The notes: generated by a model not told the origin, from the sequence alone. A DNA stretch of 64,000 bases from Nyssa sinensis (GCA_008638375.1 VIRR01000564.1:218053-282052); one strand, 5' to 3'. Counted from the stretch's first letter, positions 1 through 11,319 are shown. Made by a program: numbers and translations.

Positions 1-832
1 GTGATTTGAATTGAGTGTCGTAAGTTTGTGCAAGTCTATTTGATCATTTGTGAGGTATGTGAAGGGATTTTGGGATAGTTAGGTCGAACCGATTGTTGTA
101 AGTTCGTACAAGTCTATTTTAACATTTGTAAGGGGTGTGATGGCATTTCTAGGCTGTTAGGTTGATATCTGGTGTTTTGGTCTATCAACATTCAAAAATG
201 GGCCTTTTGTAGCAAAAAGATGTATAAGTTTGAAATCTGTGATCCGAACCAAGTGTTGTAGGTTCGTGCTAGTCTATTTTATCATTTGTAAGGTGTGTGA
301 TGGGGTTTCTGGGTAGTTAGGCTGATAGTCGGCGTTTTGGTCCATCAAAATGCCAAAATTGGTCTTTTTGGAGCAGAAAGTTGCATAAGTTTTAAATCGG
401 TGATCCAAATCGGGTGCTGTAAGTTTGTACAAGTTTATTTTATCATTTGTGAGATGTGTGATGGGGTTTCGAGGTTGTTCGGCTGATATATGACATTTTG
501 GTTCGTTAAAAACTTATAATTACTCTGTGAAGCAGAAAGTTGTATAAGTTTCAAACTAGTGTTCGAACCGAGAGCCGTATGTTCGTACAAGTCTATTTTT
601 ATTATTTGTAAGGTGTGTTATTGGATTTTTGGCTGTTTGGTTTATATTCAGTTTCAAACTGGGCCTTTTCGGAGCAAAATGTTGCATAAGTTTGAAACAG
701 GTGATCCGAATTATGTGTCGTAAGTTCGTGTGAGTCTATTTGATCATTTGCGAGGTTTGTGATGGAGTTTCGGGGCAGTTAGGCCGATATTCGGCATTTT
801 GATTTGTCAAAACCCCAAAAACGAGAGCCCGT
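1..832 (+). repeat. Degenerate tandem array, about 160-bp unit
   Basis: Units recur with a shared order of blocks: a gtgatcYgaa start (about 239, 402, 701, variants near 1 and 557), then a gtaagttcgt block, a tctattttatcattt block, a ggtgtgtgatgg block and a gcataagtt block. Spacing is about 145-165 bp. The array is cut by the window start, and ends near 832 where gypsy sequence begins. It has no convincing coding potential. The same unit, in the same orientation, forms the 2-kb array at 29800-31760 inside the CACTA element, so this is probably a piece of another copy of that element. I see no CACTA terminus here. Confidence 0.8.
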
Positions 833-834
833 AA

Positions 835-1195
835 TTTTGAGGGCAGATTGAGTTGGGCTATCAAGGGTCGAGTCAAGCCCCTACAGTTAACCACTTACAA
901 CAAAGTGGTTAGCATTGCGAAAATTATCGAGCAAGGCGGGGAAGAGCTCATTAAAAGAAAGGCAAATTAGATGTCCGGGAAAGTCAGGGTAGAATATAGG
1001 GATCCTTGTTTTCCAAGCCCAGAGGCAAATCATGGAATAAATACAAGGTCCAGCCGAAGGAGGCTCGATTCTAGAAATGGGAGCACAACTAAATGCTCCA
1101 CCTATCTAAATAACCACAAAGGACCGTGCTTAAAGGGTAGCAATGCTTGCTTCTCCTGCGGTCAACTCGGACATTTCATGGGAGAATGCCCCTAG
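835..1195 (+). pseudogene. gag: Ty3/gypsy gag C-terminus with CCHC zinc knuckle
   Basis: Gag packages the element RNA; the CCHC knuckle binds nucleic acid. The frame reads through a gag-like stretch (around KPLQLTTYNKVV) up to a stop at 968. It then resumes in an open segment from 971 that ends with a C-x2-C-x4-H-x4-C knuckle (CFSCGQLGHFMGEC) at about 1150-1191. The N-terminal capsid part is absent, and the frame has an in-frame stop. The upstream sequence is the tandem array, so the 5' side was lost. This pattern is typical of plant chromovirus-type gag. It is not functional. Confidence 0.65.
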
Positions 1196-1773
1196 AAGCA
1201 CCAACCCATCGTAAGCGTTGCAGGCCCCCATTAGCACTAGTGACGAGACCCCAGACCCAGAATAATGAGCAGTAATGCTCGAGACGAGTTTTTTCTCTTA
1301 CGCTAGGGAATGTTCAGGTTACTAGATCGGTGGCCGTATGTACTCCTCTAGTTTAATTGCAACCTATGCATATGCTGATGATGTGTTAGGTTTTACCCAT
1401 TGAATAGTATTTCCCTCATTATTATTAAAAATCAACTTAGAAACACAACTCCTAGGTTACATGTTAATTGTTTCTACGACATTGAGAAAATCATTATCAT
1501 TAAGGAATACTGCACATCGAGCACGGAAGGTATAGATCATAGGTGCATAGTTATTAGCTAATATAATAAAGAATTTGAAGATTTAAATTGATTAAATGAT
1601 TAACGACTGTTAGAGGACGATAACAAGAATATGTACAATGATTAATAGTCTTAAAAAGAAAGTCTATATGCTAAATGGAAGTTGATTGTTCTTGAACAAC
1701 TAAAATGATTGATGATTTGGAATAGAGTTTCTTAGATTGAGAACGTACGAGTTTTGAGGATAAAACTTAGTTT

Positions 1774-1787
1774 AAGGGGGGTAGAAT
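1774..1787 (+). other. Polypurine tract of the gypsy relic
   Basis: A run of purines (aaggggggtagaa) lies directly before tgtaatacc, the expected layout of a plus-strand priming site followed by the TG of a 3' LTR. Confidence 0.6.
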
Positions 1788-2230
1788 GTAATACCTTGAC
1801 CCAAATGAATTAGAATAATTTCATTTATATCCTAAAATCAAATAATAATACTGAGATCAGACATTAAGGATTACGCATTAAGGATCAAAGATGAGGGGAC
1901 TTAGAGTTAGATCCACAGACAGAGTTAGATCCACAGACAATGTGTCCCAGTTGATTGAAATAAATCAAACAATAGAAAAGAGCTTAAGCAAAAAAAGGCT
2001 ATCAAGGAGACGCCATTTGGGCCTTTCCTTGAGATGCAAGAAATAGAAATTAGTAGTAATTTTCTTTGATTTTTTTTGAATAATTGGGATGTAAATTCTT
2101 TTCGGATTAGGAATTCGAATAAAGACCTTATAAAATTTACAATTGAGGGTGGAGAAAATTTTTTGGGATTTCAAGGAGGGGGCCAATGAAATTGACATAT
2201 TGAGGATTTTGGGACCTTTAATTTACATGC
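1788..2230 (+). mobile_element. 3' LTR (partial) of the gypsy relic
   Basis: Begins TGTAATACC after the polypurine tract. No second LTR copy is in the window, so the right edge is a guess. The sequence is AT-rich with no coding signal. A short direct repeat (gagttagatccacagacaatg-like) occurs at about 1900-1940. Confidence 0.4.
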
Positions 2231-2530
2231 ACTCCTCAACAATAAAATAAATCAGCGGGTGGCCATTTTTAATATACTTAAAAGAGGTAATAAATGAGTA
2301 TTAGTATTCTAATGAAGAATAGCGTAGGTTGTATATAGGTTTTGTTTTTTTTTTTCCTACTTTTTCTAAGGGTGTACATTGTTCTATTTTTTTGAAAATT
2401 AGATAATTTAGATAAAATTAGTACATATCGGTGCGGCAAAGCTATATATAATTTTTTGCTTAGAGTTATAGAAATTGCTCTAAAGAGTTTGAGAGAAAAA
2501 GAAGATATATAAGAAATCCGAATTAATAAT
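2230..2530. other. AT-rich spacer, nothing recognised
   Basis: Low-complexity AT-rich DNA between the LTR remnant and the protease-like relic. The open frames here have no family signature. Confidence 0.5.
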
Positions 2531-2599
2531 GCACACATTTATTGTAGGTTTGAATTTAATAATGCACTATTATTATTTTGTATTCTTTATCATTATGCT

Positions 2600-4060
2600 A
2601 ATTGAACTTTGTGTATGCAGTTATGGGCCATGAATTGTACGGGGGTTATTGATACTTCACAACTGCTAAAATGGAGTCGTTCAAGAATAAGTTTGAAGGC
2701 CGAAGATGTACAAAAAATAATCGATCATCTTAAAGCCAAGCAATCAGCTCCTAGCAGTTGTGAAGTCATACCCAGTTCTCTAGCTCCCAATGTAAGCTAT
2801 TACTGTGACTTAAAAATACATTTAAATAATATTTCAATTACTTTTTTCACAAATATAATATCATTTTCTAACACAAAATTGGATGAAACAATATTTATTT
2901 TACATCCCGAATAACGAGGATGAGGAACAAATAAATAAATGGATGAGGAGTGAAACAGAGGCAATAGATGGGTAAGCTGTTTCGTACTGCATCCCCAATC
3001 TATTAACAGAATCTCCTATTTTGTGTGATTTTTTTTCTTCGTGGATGTGCAGCGTAATGAAGAGAGATTATAATACTTTACTTGCTCGTGCCTCTAACTT
3101 GTCGCCATGGATTTCTGATACTGTAAGAAGCTTTAAACACTTGCTTACATTTTTCTAATAACTTAATGAGTACAATTTTGCTAATCAAATTTTATTTCTA
3201 GATTTGTAGATTATTTATGATTACACATGTTTTCTACAAGAGCATTTGCTCCATTGCTTTTACATAAGTTGTTTTGCAAGTGTAAGTTTTGCTTAAAAGT
3301 TGATTTCATATTCTTGTCTAGTCTATTTTTCATATAATCTTACTGTTTTTCATTTTATTGTTTGGAATTTTGTAGATAATTTAGAGGCAAATGGTTTTAT
3401 AGTTTTAAATGGTATTGTTTCAAACCAAAAAAAGGTAATGGAAAAAAATTCAATGTATTTGGTTTCATATTTTAATGAGATCTTAGTACAACATGAAATT
3501 AATTATGATATTTGAAAATGTCGGCAGATTTTTTTTCCCTATCTTGCAAAAGGTTATTGGATGTTGTTAGTAGTCGATGTAAATAAAGAACAACTTCTTT
3601 TGCTTGATCCTCTTTCCTCACATGGCAATGAAATAGAATCAAAACGTGTTGCAAGTACTATGAAACCAAGGCAAAATGTTATTTGATTGTATCTTTAGTC
3701 TTTACTTGTCAATTTTTTATTTTTTTGGTTGGTTTCTCGTCAATTTTCTTATCTTTGCTGATTTTATAAATGCCATGAAACCAGGGAAGGTGGATTAATA
3801 AAATGGTTGTACAAAATAAACTCCATCGTCCCGATGGGTTTAGGATTGAGGTTGTAAAGGAAATTCCAAGACAAAAAAATTGGTTTGCTTTCAAAGCTTT
3901 ACCAATACTTTTAAGTATGAAATTTTTAAAATTTATTTATTCAATGGTATTACCGCATGCAATGACGTTTGTGGGTTCTATGTAATGGCATATATGGTTT
4001 GATATTCATTTGGTTACGAGATTCCACATTTTGAAGAGGTATAATATATTGGATTTCATT
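2600..4060 (+). pseudogene. Ulp1-like (C48) cysteine protease relic
   Basis: Ulp1-type proteases cleave SUMO from proteins. Exon-like blocks separated by AT-rich intron-like DNA are visible: 2618-2790, 2905-2970, 3052-3122 and 3527-3660. The best block (about 3530-3665) reads FFPYLAKGYWMLLVVDVNKEQLL then LLDPLSSHG, like the Ulp1 segment around the catalytic His-Trp. Here the His position reads Tyr (GYW for HW). Block 3052-3122 (TLLARASNLSPWISD) resembles the segment before the catalytic domain. A further block at 3790-3920 contains IPRQ, but no QxNGxDCG active-site Cys motif can be found. Ulp1-like genes are often carried by plant MULE and CACTA transposons, so this may be transposon-borne rather than a host gene. 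Not functional as read. Confidence 0.45.
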
Positions 4061-4124
4061 ACTTAGTGTAAATTTGAATTTTTTATTCTTATGTGCATAA
4101 TGTGATCTTATTTTTAATTTTACA

Positions 4125-4539
4125 GAAATATATCAGAAAAAGGATATTTCTAGAATTGTCCAACCGCAGACTTCTTCCAACAAACCCTCCTCTTTCGGAC
4201 TATAAGAAGATGTACGAGGAACGAAGTGTTGCACTTGAGAATTTGGCACAAAAATATGAAGAAAATAGTGCTGTTGCAGATGAATGGATGACGAAGTACC
4301 AAAAGCTACAGCATGAGGCAGACACACTCCTTTCCTTGTTTCAAAGCTCGATGCTGGAACACAGCCCAGCAACTGTGACTCACAGCCCAATAGAAGCGAA
4401 AGGCTTAGTGTGTTGCAAAGACATCATTTACGAGTTTCAAAAGGATTCAAAGAAAAATTTGATCATTTTGAACGAGTGGTCGATTATTTTTTTTGCTGCT
4501 GATGTCAATGAAGTGGAATCTGATCTATGGTTCAGGTAA
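4125..4539 (+). pseudogene. Coiled-coil coding fragment, unknown
   Basis: An open stretch of about 138 codons following a possible acceptor (tttacag near 4124). It contains a charged, heptad-like segment (KKMYEERSVALENLAQKYEEN, then DEWMTKYQKLQHEADTLL) that should form a coiled coil. It is followed by a Ser/Thr/Pro-rich part and ends just before a possible donor (caggtaaaat, about 4535). It has higher GC and better codon texture than its surroundings. I do not recognise a family. It may be a 3' exon of the Ulp1-like relic upstream, or part of a separate captured gene. Confidence 0.4.
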
Positions 4540-4689
4540 AATGTGATTAATAAAATAATGATGATAATGATGTACCGGTGTTCGTTATTTATTTATTTTT
4601 TTCAGTTTTAATGTGCAATTGTAGCTAATTTTAGTCCATTTTCTGCTATAAAACATATAGCCTGTTCCAATCTGTTTTCTCTCATGCAG

Positions 4690-5440
4690 AGAAGGTGCGA
4701 GGGTGATTGGGAGCTGTTTTCTCCCATGCATTGGTGACTCGTGGAGATGTTGCACCATTGGTTACGCAGGCTGTTACCAAGATACACCAGTTGTTTGATC
4801 GAGCCAAGAAGTCTAAGAAGGGTTATTGCTTTTCATTGATGAAGCAGATGCATTTCTGTTCGAGTAAGTCCCCATTATTCTGATCTCCAATGATATTCCA
4901 TTTCACGGTATTCTATGGAAATATAGTTCTTGCCATATTGTGTCAATTTTTTTTTTCTCTGCTTTCTTTTTCCTTCTCTTCCCTCTTATTTTTTCTTTCA
5001 AAAATCAAAACTTGGCTCTCAGTGACCATATAGTCCAGCAATTTACCTTGATATGTTGCACCACTGGGTCCCCAGGCTATGTTGCCCAATATGAGTGAAG
5101 CTTAAAAGAGTGCACTCAATGCCCTTCTTTTCCCCATGGGTGACCAGTCCAAGGACACAGTCCTTCCTCTTGATTCAAGCTCCTGAAGACAAGCGCTTTA
5201 CCCAGTGAAGACAAGCCTTCAAGCTGCTGAAGCGCTATTTGGTGGAGTACATAGCCCGGGCTGGGGCAAGAGAATAAGGCTTGTTCTCACATCTCTTCTG
5301 GAAACAATAGCGGAAGATAGAAATCAAGGGCTTAACTGATGATATTTTGAGGGAAGCTGTAGCAAAGAGATGGATTTTCGGGAAGAGAGATAGCAAAGCT
5401 GAGAACTGTGTGCTGGATCCAAACAATCTAATGAAATCAA
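4690..5440 (+). pseudogene. ATAD3-like AAA ATPase pseudogene with introns
   Basis: ATAD3 proteins are mitochondrial inner-membrane AAA+ ATPases. With small indels, three ATAD3 segments appear in order. First, at 4725-4863: a GDVAPLVTQAVTKIHQLFD-type stretch, then a Walker B block (LLLFIDEADAFLFE), followed exactly by gtaagt. Second, at 5083-5170: MSEA..SALNALLF..GDQSKDTVL, the segment just after Walker B. Third, at 5215-5430: KRYLVEYIARAGARE, KIEIKGLTDDILREA and ENCVLDPN, matching the AAA lid and C-terminus. The DNA at 4863-5083 looks like a retained intron, so this is a duplicated or captured genomic copy, not a processed one. Stops and frameshifts interrupt it, and the Walker A part is missing. 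Confidence 0.75.
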
Positions 5441-5459
5441 TTTCATTCCCCAATGATAA

Positions 5460-5880
5460 ATATTGTCAAATGGAAGATTGGAAAAATATGTTATTGACAT
5501 GATCGTCCATTTTAATTGATTATGTAAATCTTTTATTTTTTTTTTCTGAATTCAATGGTGAAGAAGGGTCGATATCTTATATATTCTTTCTTATTGTAGA
5601 TTTGTGGTTGATCACTTTTTGAAACTATTACTTTGTCTTTAATTGTGGAACTGATGCGTGCGTTTAATTTTTGATGAACGGATGATGTTAAGAGATGGGA
5701 GCATGCTATAAATTTTGTTAAAAAAATAATGTTTTTTGTTTGGACAAATATAAAGAGATCTAACTCTAAGTGGTTGATCAATTTTTGTAAGATTAATGTT
5801 ACTTAAAAGTATTTTATTAAAATAATTAGGATATATTCGTGAATAACTAAATTATTTTTTAGAATTTTTTTGGACCAAAA
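5460..5880. other. AT-rich spacer
   Basis: No coding, RNA or repeat signal that I can support. The right end borders a dispersed repeat starting near 5880. Confidence 0.5.
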
Positions 5881-6400
5881 TACAGGAGTTTGGCTTCGAC
5901 AATAAACAAAAGCTCAAGAGATGCCCTCTCAATCCTTATGTATTGCTGACTCCTCTCCACGTTTTATTTTCTTCCAAAGCTTGCCGATCAATTGCATTGC
6001 CACTACCACAGTCGGCAGCAACCACCAATGGCACCTCGATATCTATATCTTTCACCTTCCTCCAATTCCAAATCAATACCGAATCAATTTTTACCCTCAC
6101 ACCTCTACTTTTTTTTTTCTGTCATTTTTTTGTCTCTTTCTGCTTCTCTTTTTTCCCCTTTATTGTTTCCCATCTTTATTTTTTACAATAATGTAAAACT
6201 ACTTAAAAAATATGAACTCCGAGATGAGAGGAGAAAGAACCACTCCATCCTAAACTCCACCCTCTCTCTTTCTTTTCTTCTAGTTTTTTATTGTTTTGTT
6301 AGAATTGAGTTTTAAGTGTTTCTTATTTTTGTTAATATGTAACAATGACAGGTTTTACTTCTTAAAAATTAAATTTATTGGAATGGATGGAGTTGGAAAT
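5880..6400 (+). repeat. Dispersed repeat, copy A
   Basis: Matches 27130-27440 and then 28565-28745 in the same order and orientation. Shared blocks include gtttggcttc at the start, an acgttttattttcttc block, a gccgatcaattgcattgc-like block, ccgaatcaatttttac, a CT-rich tract, and a final gacaggttt block followed by ggagttggaaat. Copy B carries about 1.1 kb of extra DNA between the two halves. Non-coding; probably a non-autonomous transposon, ends not defined. Confidence 0.65.
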
Positions 6401-6403
6401 GAG

Positions 6404-7640
6404 TATGGGGGTTACATTGTAACAGTGGGGATGCAGGGTAAAGGTGGGGGATGCAGTATAAAGTGGCTTCATGCAAAAATCAAAACTATCATATCTGTCA
6501 CCAAAATCACTCTATTTTTCACCCATATTAGAACTAAATATAGGAAGTCCGAGGAATGGCAACGGGGCGGGTTTGGGGCGGGGTGACCCTTTCCCAACCC
6601 TGACCCCGTTTATATTTTCTTCTCCCGACCCCTCCCGCCCCGTTTAGAGGTCTACCCTGACTCGGACTTATTTATATTCCCCGACTTCACCCGCCCCTCC
6701 CCGAACCCCGTTATATATATATTTTTAAGTAAGTTAAAACTTTTATTTCAATAAATAAATAAATTTATTTTTTTAAAATAACTAATATAAAATATATATC
6801 TATATATATGTGTAATATAAAAACCTTAAAATTAATTTTATATAGTGTTATTTATTGGTAAATGTAATATATATATATAAATAAATAAATAAACTTAATA
6901 TATAAACGGGACGGGATGACTATTCCCCCAACCCGCCCCGAACCCGACGGGGTTTTAAAAGCCCTACCTCGACCCCCTGTATGAGCACCCCATACCCGCC
7001 CCATTAGGGGCGGGGCAAATTGCCATCCCTGTGAAGTCCCTTCAAAAAAAGTTCTGAAAAAACAATAAGGGGGATGTAGTACAAAATGCAATCACGTTTT
7101 TCAATGTCTTGAAAAAAGCAAAACCATCATGTCCGCCACCAAAATCACTCTATGTTTTACCCACATTAGAACTAAATATAGAAAGTCCCTTTAAAAAAAA
7201 TTCTAAAAAAACAATAAGGAGGATGCAATACAAAATGCATTAATGTTTCTCAATATCTTAGCCAAGCCAAAATCATCATGTCCGTCACCAAAATCACTTC
7301 ATTTTTACCCGCATTTGAACGGAAGATAAGAACTTCCTAGAAAAAAATGTTTGAAAACGTTACGGGGGATACAATGTAACGGTGGGGGATATAGTGTAAA
7401 GTGGCTTCATGCAACTCAAACTCTTGAAAAAAGCAAAACCATCATGTTCGTCACCAAAATCACTCTATGTTTCACCCACATTAGAACTAAGTATAGAAAG
7501 TCCCTTTAAAAAAAATTCTAAAAAAAATAATAAGGAAGATGCAGTACAAAGTGCATTCAAGTTTCTCAATATCTTGGCAAAGCCAAAACCATCATATCTG
7601 CCACCAAAATCACTGTCTATGCTTACTGTCTTTTTTACCA
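6404..7640 (+). repeat. Tandem array, about 150-bp unit, split by a hAT insertion
   Basis: The block caccaaaatcact recurs at 6499, 7137, 7286, 7452 and 7602, each with a flanking cattagaactaaatata-type block and a poly-A tract. Spacings are 149, 166 and 150 bp. The 6499-7137 interval also becomes about 149 bp once the 481-bp insertion at 6551-7031 and its duplicated target are discounted. The unit also carries an imperfect GGGGGATRCA.TGTAA motif (6408-6470 and 7364-7405). Non-coding. Confidence 0.8.
6551..7031. mobile_element. Non-autonomous hAT-type element
   Basis: The 5' end is gaggaatggcaac and the 3' end is gttgccatccctg-like, giving terminal inverted repeats close to cAGGGATGGCAA, a hAT-type terminus. 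Flanks are ggaagtcc (6543-6550) and tgaagtcc (7032-7039), an 8-bp target duplication with one mismatch. The subterminal regions are rich in GGGGCGGG/CCCCGCCC and the middle is AT-rich. No transposase is encoded, so movement would have needed one supplied by another element. It sits inside one unit of the tandem array. Confidence 0.8.
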
Positions 7641-8930
7641 TTCTGTCAAACCTATTAAATCCATCAGCTGCACCTTTCACCAATCCATTCCATCACGTTG
7701 CAGCCCTCCCTTTCTCACGCAAAAACCCTCTCTAGTTCTCCATTAATGCTTCCCTCATCTCTGCTTCTCTGCTTCTCAAACCCATAAAAAAAACATAAAA
7801 TAGCCTTACTCTGCAACACCCCCTTCATCGTCTCTACAAACCACCTTCTTTTCTTGTCTTTCTTTCTCCATCTGCTCATGGCCTCGTGATGCATCATGGC
7901 ACTGACCAACTATATTTCTTTCCATTCTTTTTCTATTATTATTATTATTATTATTATCATTATTATTTCTTTCTTTCTCTCCTTGGTATACAATCAAGCA
8001 TCTAGAAATTTCCAATTTACAATCAACCAGTACCTATGTAACCTACCTTTGGAAATATCTTTTTACATTACCCAATTGAGATAGTATGTTTAATCTCCAA
8101 TTTTTTTTTGGTTGTCTCATATTTCAAGGATTTAAATAAAGTACTGGCTAAAGGCCTTTAATGTCCTTCCTGAGCTTTTGTTGGCCTAATTTAAATGATT
8201 TTTTTTCTCTGGGAACTTGTTCTCATGTGTTGGTGAAATTTTAAATCTTTGTATGTATATTTCTTAGTGCAATGCTCTGAAAGAGGCCACCAATGACGTA
8301 AAAGTTTTGACTACAGGGAAGCTAAGTTTGTTTTTGGGCATTTAGGTTCTTCTTTAGGTCTTATTATGTAGTGTGTAATTTGTAAATGCTTCAAATTCTT
8401 TGTGTTTTTGTAATTCACTTCACTCTTTAGCTCTACATAGGATAAAAATAGACGGTGTAATATCCTTAAAGTTGGGTATCCAGTGGAAATAAGCCCTTTG
8501 ATATGGTGCCAACAACTGCCATCAGTCTTAGAGTTCAACTCCCTTGTGTTGTGCATGTCTCTGTTTTGCCTGGTCAACAACTAGAGCACACCACATCACG
8601 ACATTGATGGACACTACCATTTGACCTGAAAAGGAAAAATATTCTATTAATTCACCCAACATGTAGAAAATGTAGAACACACTTCCAATCTTGCAAAGGG
8701 GCATGCTGTGGTTGGTGATTGGCAAACCAGAAAATGTAAACTGTTCCCTTGATCATGGGAATTAATTATTCTTTCAGAACATCTATTGAGTGAAACTGAC
8801 ATTTAACCTAATCTTTTTTGTTTTGTTGCACTTATGATGGGTCTTGTAGCATGTGATAAAGTTGAGTACTTTGTCTGATTTCTTTGAATTATTGCACGAA
8901 CAAAGCATTGAAACAAAATTTTTGTTCTGG
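7640..8930. other. Intergenic DNA with an (ATT)n tract
   Basis: C/T-rich sequence to about 7900, then an (ATT)n microsatellite at about 7936-7967 and AT-rich DNA. The look is of a promoter or 5' leader on the plus strand, but no start or exon chain can be supported. Confidence 0.4.
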
Positions 8931-8935
8931 TGCAG

Positions 8936-9049
8936 TTTCAATGGAGTTCTATATGAGGAACGACTGCATTGGCGATCTTTCTTAGTTAAACTGGGAGCAG
9001 ATAATCTCAAAGGGGTAAAAAATGATGAGCTTCTTGTTGCTTGCCACAA
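8936..9049 (+). pseudogene. Isolated exon-like segment, unknown gene
   Basis: A 114-bp block is open in one frame and bounded by a plausible acceptor (tggtgcag, ending 8935) and donor (gtatgt at 9050). It encodes a peptide around YEERLHWRSFLVKLGADN, with protein-like composition unlike the AT-rich DNA around it. I do not recognise the family. No neighbouring exon could be linked within the flanking 1.5 kb, so it may be a captured or orphaned exon. Confidence 0.35.
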
Positions 9050-9662
9050 GTATGTAACGTCTTTCCTCTGTTTTGAATGTCTTTAATATAGATGCTATAG
9101 GTATATTTTGTGGATAAATTATGCCCTTTTATTTTGGAATTTCTACTGTGAGAATCAGAGCATCAACGTGTCCTGCAAATTGCAATAGAAATTGTGATCA
9201 TTACATTATTTTTAAAATCCTATGTTAATATATTACCTTTTTATTCTAAAATACGATATTTAGTTCTAATGATATTTTTATTTGCCAAATGTGGTATTCT
9301 TGTCTTCTGACAGTTGCTGTAATCGTTTTAGGGGGTACTGGGTAGGAACTTTTAATTTGCTTTTGCCTTTTTTTATTTTTTTATTTTTAGATTACATAAC
9401 ATAGAAGATGAAGAATTTATCAATGTTGTTTAATATTATTTTCAATGATTTTGTTTTTTAGACCTTCAACAAAAAATCATTTCAGGATTTTAAAAAATGC
9501 TCTCATCTTATTTTCTGATAATCTTATTCTTGGCTTTGTTTTTATCACTTAGAAGAAGAAAAAAAGAAAGAAGAAGAATCAGGATTATTAAAATCTCCTC
9601 ATATATTTTGGTAGTAATTCTTTTTTAACTTTCATAATGCTATGGAATTTGAAACCAATATT

Positions 9663-9693
<31 letters not shown>

Positions 9694-10340
9694 TTGGTAT
9701 GGCTTCCAAGAACTTTGTGAAAATTTTTATTGCCTATGTAGATCCACCTTAAAAGACTTCATTTCAATAACATTGGAGATTGGTGCATGTGATTTTTGAA
9801 GAACAAAGGAAGTGTGTTCCAATTTGATGGTGTTGCCTCTTTTTTTGCTTTTAAGACAAAATGAGACTTCCATTTTTCAACTGTTTTGCAGTTTTTGAAA
9901 ATTAGGCAATAATTCTTATATGGGTTGCACCTCCTCTAGCATTTCTTCTATTGTGGAGAAAACTTGGGTAAATAATGGAATACTGAAAGAAATTTGGAAT
10001 CTTAATAGTTAATGTCATGTTGACCTTCCAAAAAATGTGCAAGCTCAACAAGATTAAACTGAAAATAGTTATTTGGTGTAGGGTGTTGACACTTGCTTTC
10101 AGGGATCACATTTAGTGGAAACTAGCCGCTTCAAATTATTATTATTTTTTGAATTTCCTTCCTTCTTTGACCTTTTTATATCTGCTAAACTGATATAGTT
10201 TTATCACTCTCTTTATCCCTCTAAGGGGAGATGGCCAAATTTTGATGTTTCTGGCTATGCTACTAACTTGTTGATTTCTAATTTTGTTGCTTGAGCTTTT
10301 CTTAAGACATAGTTGACCTTTTAGGATTTTCATCTAGTTC
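9050..10340. other. AT-rich DNA with a T12-G21 homopolymer
   Basis: No gene seen. A run of 12 T followed by about 21 G at 9661-9693 is a low-complexity tract whose true length may be unreliable in the assembly. Confidence 0.5.
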
Positions 10341-10495
10341 ATTGATTATGATTATTAGCAGCCCCTAATCCTATTTGAAGTGTGAAAGCTACATATGGTC
10401 TGGGTTCATGTTCTCACTTTGCCTCAATTGGGACTAGAACCCTCAACCTTTTCTTTGGGAGGTGGTGAAGATACCACTTAAGCCAACCCCTGGTG
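10340..10495 (-). mobile_element. tRNA-derived SINE-like element
   Basis: On the minus strand a pol III A-box-like TGGCTTAAGTGG (10474-10485) is followed about 32 bp later by a B-box-like GGTTCTAGTCCC (10430-10442), the internal promoter layout of tRNA-derived SINEs. The head is near 10495. The A-rich 3' tail is not clear. It is too degenerate to fold as a tRNA. Confidence 0.55.
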
Positions 10496-10679
10496 TTGCT
10501 GCATATGATCTAGTTTTTTGGTAGCTCTTTCTTTAGTTATAGCTCATTGACTGTTTGAAGCTTTCCTCTAATGGCATTGCTACAGTACCATGTGCATAGA
10601 GTTGTAAAGTGCAAAGTGAAATTACATTTACTCCTTCTCTTTTGGGGATAAAATACCATTTTTTAACATTTTTCCTACT

Positions 10680-10682
10680 CTT

Positions 10683-10734
<52 letters not shown>
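10680..10734. repeat. Compound microsatellite (CT)n-(TA)n
   Basis: A (CT)n run directly followed by a (TA)n run. Confidence 0.9.
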
Positions 10735-10737
<3 letters not shown>

Positions 10738-10855
10738 ACATCTTTTGTGGGTCTGCTAGGTGCATTTTTAATGATATTGAATGTTTTATTTTGGTATTTC
10801 CTTAGTTGGAGAAAACTATACTCGCCTTCCTCTTTTAATTTTTCTTCTTTGTTTC

Positions 10856-11312
10856 ACAATGCAACGGAACACAACTCAATAAAACCTTCTCGTAATTATT
10901 TGGGTCGGTATCTAAATCTTGCTTTGGCATTCCGCTTTGTTTGAGGATATAACTTTGCATTAGAATCTACCAAAGTGGTGATTCTAACAATGTATTGATT
11001 ACAAAAGTATCACCACTCGATAGACTCTAATATGTTTTTCTTTATACATTCTCTGTTCTATTAATTCTACAAGCTTCAATTTTAGTATTTAAATCAGGAT
11101 TGGCTGTTGTGTGTGTGTGTGTTTTTTTTTACCTAAAACGGGCATAGAACGCAACTCAATAAAACCTTCTAATTATTTGTCTAGGTATCTTAATCTTGCT
11201 TTGACATCAGCTCTGTTTGGGGCTATAACTTTGCAATAAAATCTACCAAAGTGTTGATTCTAACAATGTATTGATTGCAAAAGTATCCACCACTTGATAG
11301 ACTCTAATATGT
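10856..11312. repeat. Direct duplication, two copies about 275-285 bp apart
   Basis: Blocks at 10856-11035 and 11141-11312 match through most of their length: acaactcaataaaaccttct, ggtatct.aatcttgctttg, tctaccaaagtg, ttctaacaatgtattgatt and gatagactctaatatg. The second copy ends where the gypsy pol relic starts (about 11313), so the retroelement lies directly against a duplicated host segment. Non-coding. Confidence 0.75.
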
Positions 11313-11319
11313 GGTCAGA

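Larger units (their letters stand above)
833..1787 (+). mobile_element. Ty3/gypsy internal-deletion relic
   Basis: Starts abruptly after the tandem array. The first 360 bp encode a gag C-terminal part that ends in a zinc knuckle. Protease, reverse transcriptase and integrase are essentially missing, and the sequence runs on to a purine-rich tract and an LTR start at about 1788. This looks like a large internal deletion of a gypsy element, possibly with degraded protease sequence at 1200-1600. Confidence 0.65.

Noticed and set aside
8460..8640. Open stretch around LPCVVHVSVL as a gypsy integrase end
   Set aside because: Short and unsupported by neighbouring pol motifs; probably chance.
9661..9693. 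T12-G21 tract as a G-quadruplex or regulatory site
   Set aside because: A plain homopolymer junction is as likely a slippage or assembly artefact.
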